A stretch of DNA of 64,000 nucleotides from Mycolicibacterium sp. 018/SC-01/001 (lineage in GTDB: Bacteria; Actinomycetota; Actinomycetes; Mycobacteriales; Mycobacteriaceae), in contig NZ_VKAA01000013.1 in the NCBI RefSeq assembly GCF_007096635.1, forward strand, positions 62,001-126,000, read 5' to 3'. The notes below the pieces were generated by a model, which was given only the letters and a program-made list of their open reading frames with translations, was not told the origin of the DNA and did no database searches. The position numbers were made by a program, and so were the translations under genes. Shown one piece after another: positions 16,618-25,571 of this stretch (within the stretch, counting starts at the first letter, position 1; the number at the start of each line of letters is the position of its first letter).

Positions 16618-17694
16618 CTAGGACAGCTTGAATCGACCGGCGAAGCCGCGCAGCGGAAGATCGGCGCTGGTGATGATGCCGGGCCGTGCCGCGACGACGG
16701 ACTTGATGGCGTGGAGTGCCGGCATCCCGGTGACCGTCATGCCGATGGAGGCGAAGTTGTCCGGGTTGGACAGGTCGACGCCCGGCTTGGGGAAGATCAT
16801 GTGCTTGTTGTAGATGTTGGGGTCACCCTTGATCTGAGTGAGGTAGCAGCCCTTGATGTCCCAGCTGGGATCGGTGTGCGGGGTCATCTGCCATTCCAGG
16901 TGGGTCTCGACCCGCGGGACCCCGTCGACGGTGCCGACGTACTTGATGTAATTGCCTCCAAGCGAACCCGTGGGGAGTTGGTACCAACCCAAGTCGACGT
17001 CCTTGGTGCATGCGCCCAGCTCGTATTCGAACGCCACCTCGTCGAGTTCGAGGCCGAAGCAGTCGGCCATCAGATACACCGAGTCGGCGAAGACCTCGGT
17101 GTACTTGCGTAACTTGCCCGGGATGGACGGGTCGTCGACCGGAAGCCCGTAACCGACTTCGATCCACGTGTCTTTCGAGTGATGGCAGGACACGTCCACG
17201 GACTCGATTGTGGTGACGTTCTCGATCTCGGCGACGTCGGCCGAGCACACCACGCCGAGGATCTGGTTGAGTCCCGGATTCATGCCTGTTCCGTAGAACG
17301 TGGAACCGCCCTTTTCGCAGGCCTCCTGGATCACCTGTGTGACGGGTCTGCCTGAATGGTGCGGGTGGTTGGCATCGCGGTGGAACCCGGTGATCCAGTC
17401 TGCTGTCGTGACGATGTCGATCCCGGCCTCGAGGACCTCGACGTAGAGATCCTCGTCGGGGAACACCCCGTGGAAGGTCAGCACATCGGGCTCGGCGGCG
17501 ATGATCTCCTCCACCGTTCCGGTGGCGATCACGCCGTTGGGCGCGATGCCCGCAAGCTCGCCCGCGTCTCTACCGATCTTGTCCGACGAATAACAGTGCA
17601 CGCCAACGAGTTCGAGGTCCGGCTGATCAGCGATCCGCTTGATCATCTCGGAGCCGACGTTGCCGGTCGCGACCTGGAAGACTCTGATTGTCAT
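16618..17694 (-). CDS. DapB-like NAD(P)-dependent dehydrogenase
   Basis: 358 residues. The N-terminal Rossmann motif is 'VATGNVGSEMIKRI', followed by 'YSSDKIGRDAGELAG' and a long mid domain. The sequence resembles the mycobacterial family annotated as dihydrodipicolinate reductase-like or amino-acid-dehydrogenase-like, distinct from true lysine-pathway DapB (about 245 residues). AAAGG lies 6 bp before ATG 17694. It is 16 bp downstream of the Rieske oxygenase gene and probably co-transcribed with it, so it may process the oxygenase product. Confidence 0.75.
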   Translation of the reverse strand: MTIRVFQVATGNVGSEMIKRIADQPDLELVGVHCYSSDKIGRDAGELAGIAPNGVIATGTVEEIIAAEPDVLTFHGVFPDEDLYVEVLEAGIDIVTTADWITGFHRDANHPHHSGRPVTQVIQEACEKGGSTFYGTGMNPGLNQILGVVCSADVAEIENVTTIESVDVSCHHSKDTWIEVGYGLPVDDPSIPGKLRKYTEVFADSVYLMADCFGLELDEVAFEYELGACTKDVDLGWYQLPTGSLGGNYIKYVGTVDGVPRVETHLEWQMTPHTDPSWDIKGCYLTQIKGDPNIYNKHMIFPKPGVDLSNPDNFASIGMTVTGMPALHAIKSVVAARPGIITSADLPLRGFAGRFKLS

Positions 17695-17710
17695 GGAGGG
17701 CCTTTCGTGA

Positions 17711-18739
17711 TCAGGAGGTGGCCCGGGCGGCCAGCTCGGCGGCACTGCCGCCTTTGCCATCGGGATAGAACTTCAACGCCCACTTGCGGATTGCGGTGAA
17801 TCCTTCGAGCTCCGAGCTGGCCAGCGCGGGAGGATCGGAGTAGCGCTGGTGCGACCAGATGTGGATGTCCTGGCGGAACTGCCGGATCACCTCGGCGCCG
17901 AACTCCTCGGCCTTGGTCCGGGCGCGCTCGGGATCGCGCACCTGGCCCTTGGGCCGTCCGATGTAGACCATGAAGCGAATATCGGAGGTGCGCTCGTCAA
18001 CGGGAGTGATGGCCGAGATCGTCCGGTTGTCGATCATCCCCCAACTCTTGGTGACCGCGATACCGAGCCCGCCGTTGATGGCCTCTACACCGCTGTTGAC
18101 GTCCTCGATCTGCTGGCCGTCATCGCCGTCGAAGGTGATCGTGAAATCGACATAGGACACCGGATCGTCGAAGTCGTGCCGGGTGAAGATGGGATTGATG
18201 GGCGTGCCGTGCACGTACTTGAAATGCGCGAAATCAACGCCGTTTTCGAGTACGTACTGGGGATGCATTTCCCGGCCCTGGTCGAACAGTCGCTGCTGGG
18301 GGTAGTAATCGGCTTCGCTGCTGCCGTCTCCGAAACTGGCGAACACGTCGGGCGCGTCGAAGAACGGCTCGCGTTCTTCGATGTCATGCCAGATGTAGAT
18401 CGACGCATTGCGTTCGATCACCGGGTAGGTCTTGATGCGGCGTCCGCGGTTGGGCCGGCTCTCATAGGGGATGCAGATGTTGCGGCCCTGCTGATTCCAC
18501 TGCCAGCCGTGAAACGGGCATTGCAACACCTCGCCGTGGACGGTGCCGCCGTATCCGAGATGTGCGCCGAGATGCTCGCAGTAGGCGTTCATGACGGTGA
18601 CCCGGCCGGATTCCGAGCGCCAGGCGATCAGCTCCTGATCGAAGTACTTCATGGTGTGCACGTCGCCGACGCCGATCTCGTCTGACCAGGCGACCTGGAA
18701 CCAGCCGGTCGGCTTCATCGACAAGGGCGGCTTGGCCAT
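17711..18739 (-). CDS. Rieske [2Fe-2S] non-haem iron oxygenase, KshA-like
   Basis: 342 residues from ATG 18739. The Rieske cluster ligands are C54-x-H56 and C74-x2-H77 ('CEHLGAH', 'CPFHGW'). The mononuclear iron site is in 'NGVDFAHFKYVHGTP' with His 172 and 177. The arrangement matches terminal oxygenases related to 3-ketosteroid 9-alpha-hydroxylase (KshA), but the protein is about 40 residues shorter and no reductase (KshB) is adjacent, so the substrate could be a steroid or another hydrophobic ring compound. It is first in an operon with the DapB-like gene and divergent from a TetR gene with a palindrome between them. Confidence 0.85.
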   Translation of the reverse strand: MAKPPLSMKPTGWFQVAWSDEIGVGDVHTMKYFDQELIAWRSESGRVTVMNAYCEHLGAHLGYGGTVHGEVLQCPFHGWQWNQQGRNICIPYESRPNRGRRIKTYPVIERNASIYIWHDIEEREPFFDAPDVFASFGDGSSEADYYPQQRLFDQGREMHPQYVLENGVDFAHFKYVHGTPINPIFTRHDFDDPVSYVDFTITFDGDDGQQIEDVNSGVEAINGGLGIAVTKSWGMIDNRTISAITPVDERTSDIRFMVYIGRPKGQVRDPERARTKAEEFGAEVIRQFRQDIHIWSHQRYSDPPALASSELEGFTAIRKWALKFYPDGKGGSAAELAARATS

Positions 18740-18768
18740 GACGAGAAGCATAGAACGATCAATGAAAG

Positions 18769-18790
18769 TTGCATAGTGCCCTCTATGAAA
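18769..18790. promoter_or_regulatory. Candidate TetR operator between Rieske and tetR genes
   Basis: TTgCATAG-tgccct-CTATGaAA is an inverted repeat with 7 of 8 matching positions per arm. It sits in the 78-bp gap between divergent starts 18739 and 18818. It would overlap an alternative TetR start at 18785, which favours the later start. It probably lets the TetR protein control itself and the oxygenase operon. Confidence 0.5.
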
Positions 18791-18817
18791 TGGGATGCGC
18801 CGGGTTATCCTCAGGCG

Positions 18818-19444
18818 ATGACCAACGCGGCAGAGGCGACGACCCCGACGCGTCGCCCCAACCGGCGCGGCCAGGCAACCCGGGAGAACATGCTGGAGGC
18901 CGCACTGAAGGCACTGGCCTCGGGTGACCCGAACTCCTTGTCGGCCAACCGCATTGCCAAGGACATCGGCGCAACGTGGGGTGCGGTGCAGTACCAGTTC
19001 GGCGACGCCGACGGCTTCTGGGCTGCCGTGCTGCACCGCACGGCGCAACGCCGGGCCGAGGTGTTCGCCTCCGTCAGTGCCGACCCTGTGTTGAGCAACC
19101 GAGTCGCCAGGATCATCGACACCCTCTTCGATGGTCTCGACTCACCTGATTCCCGGGCCATCGAGAACTTGCGTGCGGCGCTGCCTCGGGACCATGCGGA
19201 ACTCGAGCGGTTGTATCCGCAGACCGCGGCCGAGTTGTTCTCCTGGGGTCAGTCCTGGCTGGAGATCTGTCGCAACGCTTTCGAGGATCTCGGTGCGGAT
19301 CCGGAGCGTGTTCGCGAAGTGGCGACGCTGATCCCCGGCGCGATGCGCGGTCTGGTGTCGGAACGCCAACTCGGTTCGTATGCCGACCTCGATGTCGCGC
19401 GGCGGGGGCTGACCAACGCGCTGGTCGCGTATCTGCAGGCGTGA
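18818..19444 (+). CDS. TetR-family transcriptional regulator
   Basis: 208 residues from ATG 18818. The N-terminal TetR helix-turn-helix is recognisable ('RENMLEAALKAL...SANRIAKDIGATWGAVQYQFG'), followed by a helical ligand-binding domain. It is divergent from the Rieske/DapB-like operon and is the likely repressor through the inverted repeat at 18769-18790. Earlier in-frame starts (18776 GTG, 18785 ATG) would place the operator inside the coding sequence. Confidence 0.87.
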   Translation: MTNAAEATTPTRRPNRRGQATRENMLEAALKALASGDPNSLSANRIAKDIGATWGAVQYQFGDADGFWAAVLHRTAQRRAEVFASVSADPVLSNRVARIIDTLFDGLDSPDSRAIENLRAALPRDHAELERLYPQTAAELFSWGQSWLEICRNAFEDLGADPERVREVATLIPGAMRGLVSERQLGSYADLDVARRGLTNALVAYLQA

Positions 19445-19457
19445 GACCGAATCGGGG

Positions 19458-20534
19458 TCAGTTGTCCGGTGACGCGTCGCCGATCTGGCGACTGATCGCC
19501 GCCCAGGGGTCCGCCCACTGCCCTGGCTGCTTCCAATAGACGGACCGCCGCTTCAGCACGGCGCGCACCAGCGGGGCCAGCACGCCGAGGGGATAGCGCA
19601 GCGGCCCGGCCTGGCCGCGCGCCTCGGCGAGCATGTCCTGCCACGAATGATGTTGGAAATTCAGGGCTTCCTGCGCGCGGGTGGTGTCCATCCAGTCGGT
19701 GACGAACCAGTCGTCGTCGCTGTCGGGATCACCCCTGCGCCCGATCGGCAGGCCGCCTCGAAGTCCGCGGGCCTCGGAGAACGCCAGGCCCACTTCGCCT
19801 TGCAACCTGCGGTGCGAGTCGTCACCGGCGATCAGCAGGATCTCTCCGACGGCATCGGCGGTGGTCGCCGCCGCGAACGCCCACGCCACATCGCGAACGT
19901 CGACGGTGTGTATCCGGCCGTCGGTGGGCAGCGCACTCTCGAAGCGCAGCGCCTGGGGGTTGAGCTTGATCGCCTTGGGATCGGTACTCAGCACCCCACC
20001 CAGGCGCAGCACCACCCACGGCAGAGACGATGCGCGCACGATCGCTTCCGCCTCCGCCTTGTGCCCGCTGTAGAGGTCGGAGTGCCGCATCGGCATGTCG
20101 GCCGTCAGCGGGGCGGGGCACCGATGCGGATTGCGGGCGCCGAACACCGCATTGCTGGATGCCTGCACGAATCGCGGCGGAATCGGTTGTTCGGCAGCGG
20201 CTTCGACGAGCATTCGGGTGGCGTCGACGTTCACCCTGCGCGCGAGTGCGCGATTGGTGTAGATCATCGGCGGGATGATCGCGGCCAGATGGATGATGGC
20301 CTGCGGCGCCACGCCGGCGATCAATCCCTGCACCTGATCGGGCGCGGTGAGGTCCGTCCACCGCACCGTCACGCCCGGTGGTAGCGACGCAGCCGCCTCG
20401 CGGTTGGCGGGAACGTCGAGGTCGGCGATCACGACGCTGCGGCCAAGCTCATGCAGCCGCCGCACCGTGGCGCTGCCGACGAGTCCGAATCCGCCGGTGA
20501 CGAGAACCTTCGCTCCATCACTCACATCAGGCAT
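19458..20534 (-). CDS. NAD-dependent epimerase/dehydratase (extended SDR)
   Basis: 358 residues from ATG 20534. The N-terminal motif is 'LVTGGFGLVGSATVRRL', with 'IHLAAIIPPMIYTNRALA' and 'SDLYSGHKAEAE' giving the YxxxK of extended SDRs. The later 'VLRLGGVLS' and 'HTVDVRDVAWAFAAAT' fit sugar-nucleotide or 3-beta-hydroxysteroid dehydrogenase-like members. The substrate cannot be assigned. It is divergent from the TetR gene at 20632. The upstream GTG at 20555 is an alternative start. Confidence 0.85.
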   Translation of the reverse strand: MPDVSDGAKVLVTGGFGLVGSATVRRLHELGRSVVIADLDVPANREAAASLPPGVTVRWTDLTAPDQVQGLIAGVAPQAIIHLAAIIPPMIYTNRALARRVNVDATRMLVEAAAEQPIPPRFVQASSNAVFGARNPHRCPAPLTADMPMRHSDLYSGHKAEAEAIVRASSLPWVVLRLGGVLSTDPKAIKLNPQALRFESALPTDGRIHTVDVRDVAWAFAAATTADAVGEILLIAGDDSHRRLQGEVGLAFSEARGLRGGLPIGRRGDPDSDDDWFVTDWMDTTRAQEALNFQHHSWQDMLAEARGQAGPLRYPLGVLAPLVRAVLKRRSVYWKQPGQWADPWAAISRQIGDASPDN

Positions 20535-20631
20535 GCCTGAGACAGTAACCGGCACCCGCCGCCACCGACGACGAACAGGCGGCTCGCGGCCGCTAGCAGC
20601 GCTCCTTCAGGTAGTGGTGTTACCGTTCGCC

Positions 20632-21204
20632 ATGACCATCGAGGACCGACGGGCCCGCGAACGCGCGGCGCGACGGCAGTTGATCGTCAGCACCGCCCGC
20701 TCACTCGCCGAGGCGGAGGGCTGGGATGCGGTCACCACGCGGCGGTTGTCCCAGGAGATCGAATACAGCCAACCCGTGCTGTACAAACACTTTCAGGGCA
20801 TGGATCAGATCGCCGAAGCTGTCGCCATCGACGGTTTCGGTGAGCTCGCTGAGGACATCGGCACCGCCCGTGCCGTCGGCGGTGACGCTCGCGACGTGCT
20901 GATCCGAACAGCCCAGGCCTACCTCGATTTCGCTCGTCGCCACCCCTCGGTCTACGACGCGATGTTCACCCGGGCGACCTCGCTGGACTTCGCCGCCGAC
21001 GACACGCCGCCGGCGCTGCAGTCGGCATTCAACGCATTGCGCGATGCGGTCGCCGCTGTCGCGGACGACCGCGATGTCGACGACCTGACCGAGGTGCTGT
21101 GGGCAACGCTGCACGGACTGGTCGCGCTCGGCCGGACGGGCCGGATTCGTCCCGACCGGGACAGGCAGCGGATCGTGGTGCTGGTCGACCAGATGTGCCG
21201 GTGA
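20632..21204 (+). CDS. TetR-family transcriptional regulator
   Basis: 190 residues from ATG 20632. The N-terminal HTH is 'RRQLIVSTARSLAEAEGWDA' continuing to 'YSQPVLYKHFQGMDQI'; the C-terminal domain is of the TetR_C_13/WHG type ('HPSVYDAMFTR', 'ALHGLVALGRTGRI'-like). It is divergent from the epimerase gene, which it may regulate. It ends 86 bp before the SpoIIE phosphatase gene, in a region holding a SigF-type promoter. Confidence 0.87.
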   Translation: MTIEDRRARERAARRQLIVSTARSLAEAEGWDAVTTRRLSQEIEYSQPVLYKHFQGMDQIAEAVAIDGFGELAEDIGTARAVGGDARDVLIRTAQAYLDFARRHPSVYDAMFTRATSLDFAADDTPPALQSAFNALRDAVAAVADDRDVDDLTEVLWATLHGLVALGRTGRIRPDRDRQRIVVLVDQMCR

Positions 21205-21225
21205 CGTGACTGCCATGTCGCACCC

Positions 21226-21250
21226 GTTTCCCGCCGCCGCCAGTGGGTAC
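21226..21250 (+). promoter_or_regulatory. SigF-type promoter of the SpoIIE-phosphatase/STAS operon
   Basis: GTTT (21226-21229) and GGGTAC (21245-21250) are separated by 15 bp. The mycobacterial SigF (SigB-like) consensus is GTTT-N15-17-GGGTAT, so the match is near perfect. It ends 39 bp before ATG 21290. It implies stress or stationary-phase control by SigF and a possible feedback loop with the SigF regulatory network. Confidence 0.65.
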
Positions 21251-21289
21251 GGTTGCCGTGATGACGTCCCAGTGCGGAGGCGGTGAACG

Positions 21290-23788
21290 ATGAGCACCCG
21301 ACGGGAACTCGTTGCCGCGCGCGACGACGCAACCCAATTGGTGCGCGTGATCGTCGGCATCGGTTCGGACCTGGACCTCGGAGTCACCCTTCGCCGTATC
21401 GTCACCGCGGCGGTCGAGTTGAGCGGGGCACGCTACGGCGTGCTCGGAATCCGCGGGAGCGACGGCACGACGCCGACTTTCGTCTGCGCGGGAATCGAGG
21501 ACGGTGCCCACGACGACGTGTTCCGGCGGCTCGCCCTGATGACCGTCGGCGACGGACTGCGACTCGACGACCTCAACCGGCAGCACCGCTACCTCGACCT
21601 GCGATTGTCCGCAGAGCCGCTGCGTGCGCTGCTGGCGGTGCCGATCATGGTGCGCGAGAAGCACTTCGGGACCCTCTACCTCCTCCACGACGAACCCGGG
21701 CGTGAGTTCTCCGACCTGCAGGACGTAGCGGTCCGCGCGATGGCCACCGCCGCGGCGTCGGCGATCGACAACGCGCGCCTGTTCGAGCGGGAGCGCGAAG
21801 CGGCGAAGTGGACCAAGGCCAGCCGCGAGATCACCACTGCGCTGCTCTCCGGCGACCCGCAGACCGGGCCGCTGCAACTGATCGTCGATCTCGCACTGGA
21901 TCTCGCCGACGCCGAGCAGGCGATCCTGCTCGTTCCCAGCGAGCCGGACCTACCGGCCGACCACGTCGCGACGCTCGTCGTCGCGGCGACCGCGGGCCGG
22001 TATGCCGCCGAAGTGATCGGTCGTCAGGTCCCGATGGACGGGTCGACCACCGGCGGCGTCGCCCGTCGGGGGCTCCCGTTGATCACCGATTCGTTCCAGT
22101 ACCCCATCGAGGGCTTCACCGATGTGGGGGAGCGGTCGGCGATCGTCATGCCGCTGATCGCCGACGACACGGTGCTCGGTGTGATCGCCGTCGCCCGGCG
22201 CCCTCATCAGCCGCCCTTCGGCAACGACTATCTGGAACTGGTCAGCGATTTCGCGCGCCACGCCGCGATCGCCCTCGCCCTGGCCGCCAGCCGCGAACAC
22301 GCGCTCAACCGTGAGCTCGCCCAGGCGGAAACGGTCGACGCGGCGCTACGGGCAGCCGTCGACGAACTGCGCAGGCTGTGGCGTGCCCGGCGAGTGATCG
22401 CGGTGGTCTTCCCCGACGAACCCGAGGACACCCCACAGGTGGTCGTCGGTGGCGAATCGACACGATGGTCGGAGCTGGCGTCCGAAGTGCGCGATCAGGT
22501 GGGCGATGTGCGTCGCGGGGAACTCCTCACCCCGGTGATGCCGGAACCGGGTGTGGCTGCGGTGGCGATCCAGCATCCCGATGGCGTGCTCGTCGTGCGC
22601 ATCGAGTTGTCCGGAGCGCGTCCCTTCACTCTGGAGGACCAGACGCTGCTGACGGTGTTGGCCGGCCGGCTGAGCCAGGGCCTGCATCGGATCCACCAGG
22701 TGGACCAGCAGCGCGAAACCGCGCTGGCCCTGCAGCACGCCATCCTCGGACCCGCCCGTCTGCCCCAGGGTTTCGCGGTCCGCTATCAGGCGGCCAGCCG
22801 GCCCCTGCAGGTGGGCGGCGACTGGTACGACGTGGTCGGCCTCGACGACGGTCGCATCGCGCTGATCGTGGGTGATTGCGTGGGTCACGGACTGACTGCC
22901 GCCACCATCATGGGTCAGGTTCGGAGTGCCTGTCGCGCTTTACTTTTCGACAATCCCAGCCCGGCGGCGGCGCTGTCTCGGCTCGACAGGTTCGCGGTGC
23001 GTCTGCCGGGCGCCCAATGCACGACCGCGGTGTGCGTGATCCTCGACCCCGCAACGGGTGAACTGGTGTACTCCAGCGCGGGCCATCCTCCGCCGGTGCT
23101 CGTGCACGCCGACGGCTCCGTCGACGTGCTCGACGGCGGGCACGCCATCGCGCTCGGTATCCGCACCGACCGTCCGAGGCCGGAAGCACGCGCCGTCGTA
23201 CCGGCCGGAGCGACGCTGATGCTCTACACCGACGGCCTGGTCGAGCGACGGGGCGCCACGTTGGACGACGGTCTGCTGCGCGCCGTGAACGTTGTCCGCG
23301 AGCACCGCGTCCGCGCGCTCGACGAACTCGTCGACTCCGTCATGACAGAGCTGACGCCGCAGGGCGGCTATCACGACGACGTGGTGATGCTCCTGTACCG
23401 GCCGACGATCCCGCTCGAGCGGACCTTCCCCGCGCACGCCGAGCAACTGGCGCCCACCCGCAGCGCGCTGCGCGACTGGCTGGAACGCGCCGGCGTCGGC
23501 CCCCACCAGGTCGTCGACATCCTGGTCGCCACCGGCGAGGCCGTCGCCAATGCGATCGAGCACGGCCATCGCGACGATCCGGGCGGGACGGTCGCGCTGC
23601 GGGCCAGTGCTTCCGAGGACCGCATCACGGTGACGATCACCGATTCCGGCGCATGGAAGGTCCCCGATGAACTGCCCGATCCGGTGCGCGGCCGCGGGGT
23701 CGCACTGATGCGGCTGCTGATGGACGAGATCACCGTCGACCACCGTGACTCCGGGACCACCGTTGAACTGTCTGCGCGGGTCCTGTAG
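21290..23788 (+). CDS. GAF-SpoIIE (PP2C)-HATPase multidomain stress phosphatase
   Basis: 832 residues. Domains in order: GAF about 12-165, second GAF about 185-335, a linker/GAF-like region about 345-470, a PP2C SpoIIE phosphatase about 480-700 ('GGDWYDVV' near 508 and 'GDCVGHG' near 528 provide metal-binding Asp), and a C-terminal HATPase_c anti-sigma kinase-like domain about 714-832 with N-box 'GEAVANAIEHGH'. Such fusions dephosphorylate STAS antagonists and may also phosphorylate or bind them. GGAGG lies 9 bp before ATG 21290. It is immediately followed by a STAS gene, its likely substrate. Confidence 0.9.
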   Translation: MSTRRELVAARDDATQLVRVIVGIGSDLDLGVTLRRIVTAAVELSGARYGVLGIRGSDGTTPTFVCAGIEDGAHDDVFRRLALMTVGDGLRLDDLNRQHRYLDLRLSAEPLRALLAVPIMVREKHFGTLYLLHDEPGREFSDLQDVAVRAMATAAASAIDNARLFEREREAAKWTKASREITTALLSGDPQTGPLQLIVDLALDLADAEQAILLVPSEPDLPADHVATLVVAATAGRYAAEVIGRQVPMDGSTTGGVARRGLPLITDSFQYPIEGFTDVGERSAIVMPLIADDTVLGVIAVARRPHQPPFGNDYLELVSDFARHAAIALALAASREHALNRELAQAETVDAALRAAVDELRRLWRARRVIAVVFPDEPEDTPQVVVGGESTRWSELASEVRDQVGDVRRGELLTPVMPEPGVAAVAIQHPDGVLVVRIELSGARPFTLEDQTLLTVLAGRLSQGLHRIHQVDQQRETALALQHAILGPARLPQGFAVRYQAASRPLQVGGDWYDVVGLDDGRIALIVGDCVGHGLTAATIMGQVRSACRALLFDNPSPAAALSRLDRFAVRLPGAQCTTAVCVILDPATGELVYSSAGHPPPVLVHADGSVDVLDGGHAIALGIRTDRPRPEARAVVPAGATLMLYTDGLVERRGATLDDGLLRAVNVVREHRVRALDELVDSVMTELTPQGGYHDDVVMLLYRPTIPLERTFPAHAEQLAPTRSALRDWLERAGVGPHQVVDILVATGEAVANAIEHGHRDDPGGTVALRASASEDRITVTITDSGAWKVPDELPDPVRGRGVALMRLLMDEITVDHRDSGTTVELSARVL

Positions 23789-24100
23789 ATGCCGGCGCAA
23801 CTCGCCTTCGACGTCACTGTCCGCGACGGCCGCCTGTGGCTGCGTGCCGCCGGCGAGATCGACCTCAGCAACGTCGATGCGCTGACCCGGGCGCTCGGCG
23901 ATGCCGTCGCCGAAGCGGCGAGAACGGGTGCGGCGTTGATCGTCGACCTCGCGGCCGTCGACTACCTCGACAGCGCGGCGATCAACGCGCTGTACGCCGT
24001 GGCCGACGACATCGCCGTGCTCGTGGCGCCGCCGCTGTTGCTCACGACGTTGCGCGTCAGCGGACTCGCCGACATCGTCGCCGTCGACCCCGCCCCCTGA
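23789..24100 (+). CDS. STAS-domain anti-sigma factor antagonist
   Basis: 103 residues. A single STAS domain: 'RAAGEIDLSNVDALTRAL' and the switch loop 'DYLDSAAINAL' with the conserved phosphorylatable Ser. The ATG follows the phosphatase stop directly (TAGATG), so translation is probably coupled. The unphosphorylated form should bind an anti-sigma factor and release a sigma factor such as SigF; the adjacent phosphatase would activate it. Confidence 0.9.
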   Translation: MPAQLAFDVTVRDGRLWLRAAGEIDLSNVDALTRALGDAVAEAARTGAALIVDLAAVDYLDSAAINALYAVADDIAVLVAPPLLLTTLRVSGLADIVAVDPAP

Positions 24101-24126
24101 CCCCCCGCTTCTTCACCCGCCCAAAC

Positions 24127-24171
24127 CGACGTTCGGGCGGGAAAGTGCGAGAAGAACCCGCCAGAACGTCG
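24127..24171. repeat. Long hairpin between STAS and hydrolase genes
   Basis: Arms CGACGTTCGGGCGGG and CCCGCCAGAACGTCG pair at 14 of 15 positions around a 15-nt loop that contains AAAGTGCGAG. There is no T-tract. The loop shares an AAAGTG/CACTTT core with the hairpin at 58783-58843, so both may belong to a dispersed mycobacterial intergenic palindrome. It may end the STAS transcript. Confidence 0.65.
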
Positions 24172-24222
24172 ACCTGGCCACGGCGCCTTGCGTGCGAGCA
24201 CCGCCATTGGCACCCTCGGTGG

Positions 24223-25503
24223 GTGCCCTTCCGCGCGCTGCCGACCCTTGCTCGGCGCTCGATCCCGATCGCGGTCGCGGTGCTCGTCGCGGTGGTCACA
24301 CCTGCCGCTCCGGTGTCCGCGTTCCCGCCGGCGCCCACCGCGGATCTGCCCGCGATCTCGGCGCTGATGACCTCGGCGATCGCGGCCCACCATCTGCCCG
24401 GTGCGGTGGTCATGGTCGGCCACCGCGACGAGGTCGCCCTGCTGCGCGCATACGGCGTGCGCAAGCCCGCCGGCGAGCCGGGGCTGGACGGGGTGCCCAC
24501 CGCCGCCGAACCGATGACCGTCGACACCGTGTTCGACATCGCCTCGCTGACCAAGGTCCTCGCGACCGCGACCGCGGTCATGCAGCTCTACGAGCGCGGC
24601 CAGGTGCACCTCGACGACCCCGTGGAACGGTATCTGCCGGCGTTCAATCCCGCCCACGATCCCCGCCGCACGGCCGTGACCGTCCGAACACTGCTCACCC
24701 ACACCTCCGGCCTGCCGGGCGATGTCAACCTCGACGATCCCTGGGGCCTCGCCCAGGTGGACAGGTCCGAAGGTCTGCGGCGGGCGCTCACCGCGCCGGT
24801 CGAGATGCCCCCGGCAACGTCCTTCCGCTACTCCGACATCAACTTCGTACTCCTCGGGGCACTGGTCGAGAAGGTGACCGGCGAGCCGGAAAACGTCTAT
24901 GTGCGACGAGAAGTGTTCGCGCCGTTGGGTATGGGCGATACGCGGTACCTGCCGTCGACCGGGCCCGTGATGCACAATCGCGCCCTGCTGTCGCGGATCG
25001 CCCCGACGCGGCTCGACACCGAAGGAGCACCATCGGCGAACCCACACTTCGGCGTGGTGCTGCGGGGCGTCGTCGACGATCCGACCTCACGCCGCATGGG
25101 CGGCGTGGCCGGCCACGCCGGCGTGTTCTCCACCGCAGCCGACGTCGGACGATTCGCCCAGGCCCTGCTGGACCGACTTGCGGGGCGCCCCAGCGACTTT
25201 CCACTGACGCGCGAGACGCTGCAGACGATGACCGCGCCCCAGTGGCCGCGCGTCCCCGGCCTGCGCCGAGCGGTGCGCGGCCTCGGCTGGGACATCGACA
25301 CCGGATACTCCGGGTCACGGGGCATCTTCCCGGTCGGCAGCTTCGGCCACACCGGGTTCACCGGGACCTCGCTGTGGATCGACCCGGGGTCGGACAGCTA
25401 CATCGTGGTCCTCTCCAATGCGGTGCACACGCCCGGCAGCCCGCCGATCGCCCGGCTGGCCGGCGCGGTGGCCACTGCCGCCGCTCGCGGCCTGGGTCTT
25501 TAG
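24223..25503 (+). CDS. Secreted serine hydrolase, beta-lactamase/class C family
   Basis: 426 residues from GTG 24223. This start gives a clean Sec signal peptide: RR, a hydrophobic core, and cleavage after 'PVSA' at residue 33. Catalytic motifs: S108-x-x-K111 ('ASLTK'), 'YSDIN' (Y-x-N type) and 'GHTG' near the C-terminus. Relatives include D-aminopeptidases, esterases and LACTB-like proteins acting in the cell envelope or outside. It is not close enough to a known beta-lactamase to predict resistance. No clear ribosome-binding site precedes the GTG. Confidence 0.85.
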   Translation: MPFRALPTLARRSIPIAVAVLVAVVTPAAPVSAFPPAPTADLPAISALMTSAIAAHHLPGAVVMVGHRDEVALLRAYGVRKPAGEPGLDGVPTAAEPMTVDTVFDIASLTKVLATATAVMQLYERGQVHLDDPVERYLPAFNPAHDPRRTAVTVRTLLTHTSGLPGDVNLDDPWGLAQVDRSEGLRRALTAPVEMPPATSFRYSDINFVLLGALVEKVTGEPENVYVRREVFAPLGMGDTRYLPSTGPVMHNRALLSRIAPTRLDTEGAPSANPHFGVVLRGVVDDPTSRRMGGVAGHAGVFSTAADVGRFAQALLDRLAGRPSDFPLTRETLQTMTAPQWPRVPGLRRAVRGLGWDIDTGYSGSRGIFPVGSFGHTGFTGTSLWIDPGSDSYIVVLSNAVHTPGSPPIARLAGAVATAAARGLGL

Positions 25504-25507
25504 ACTC
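25494..25507. promoter_or_regulatory. Possible DosR (Dos box) site before the Acg-like gene
   Basis: GGGTCTTTAGACTC matches the core GGGACTWWAGTCCC at 11 of 14 positions and is centred about 70 bp before ATG 25572. It overlaps the hydrolase stop codon. Outer positions of the 20-bp consensus do not match. The context (Acg-like gene, DosT-like kinase) makes it plausible, but it is weak. Confidence 0.35.
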
Positions 25508-25571
25508 TCGCGCGCCGTCGCTCGCAGCCGACATCCTGGGTGCAGACCAGACCTGCTGCGAACGGACGACG

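Noticed and set aside
17711..18739. Assignment of the Rieske protein as kshA
   Set aside because: The protein is about 40 residues short of KshA and neither KshB nor steroid genes such as kstD or hsaC are adjacent; KshA-like is as far as the sequence allows.
24223..25503. True class C beta-lactamase
   Set aside because: SxxK, YxN and HTG are shared by many esterases and peptidases; nothing specific to AmpC was seen.
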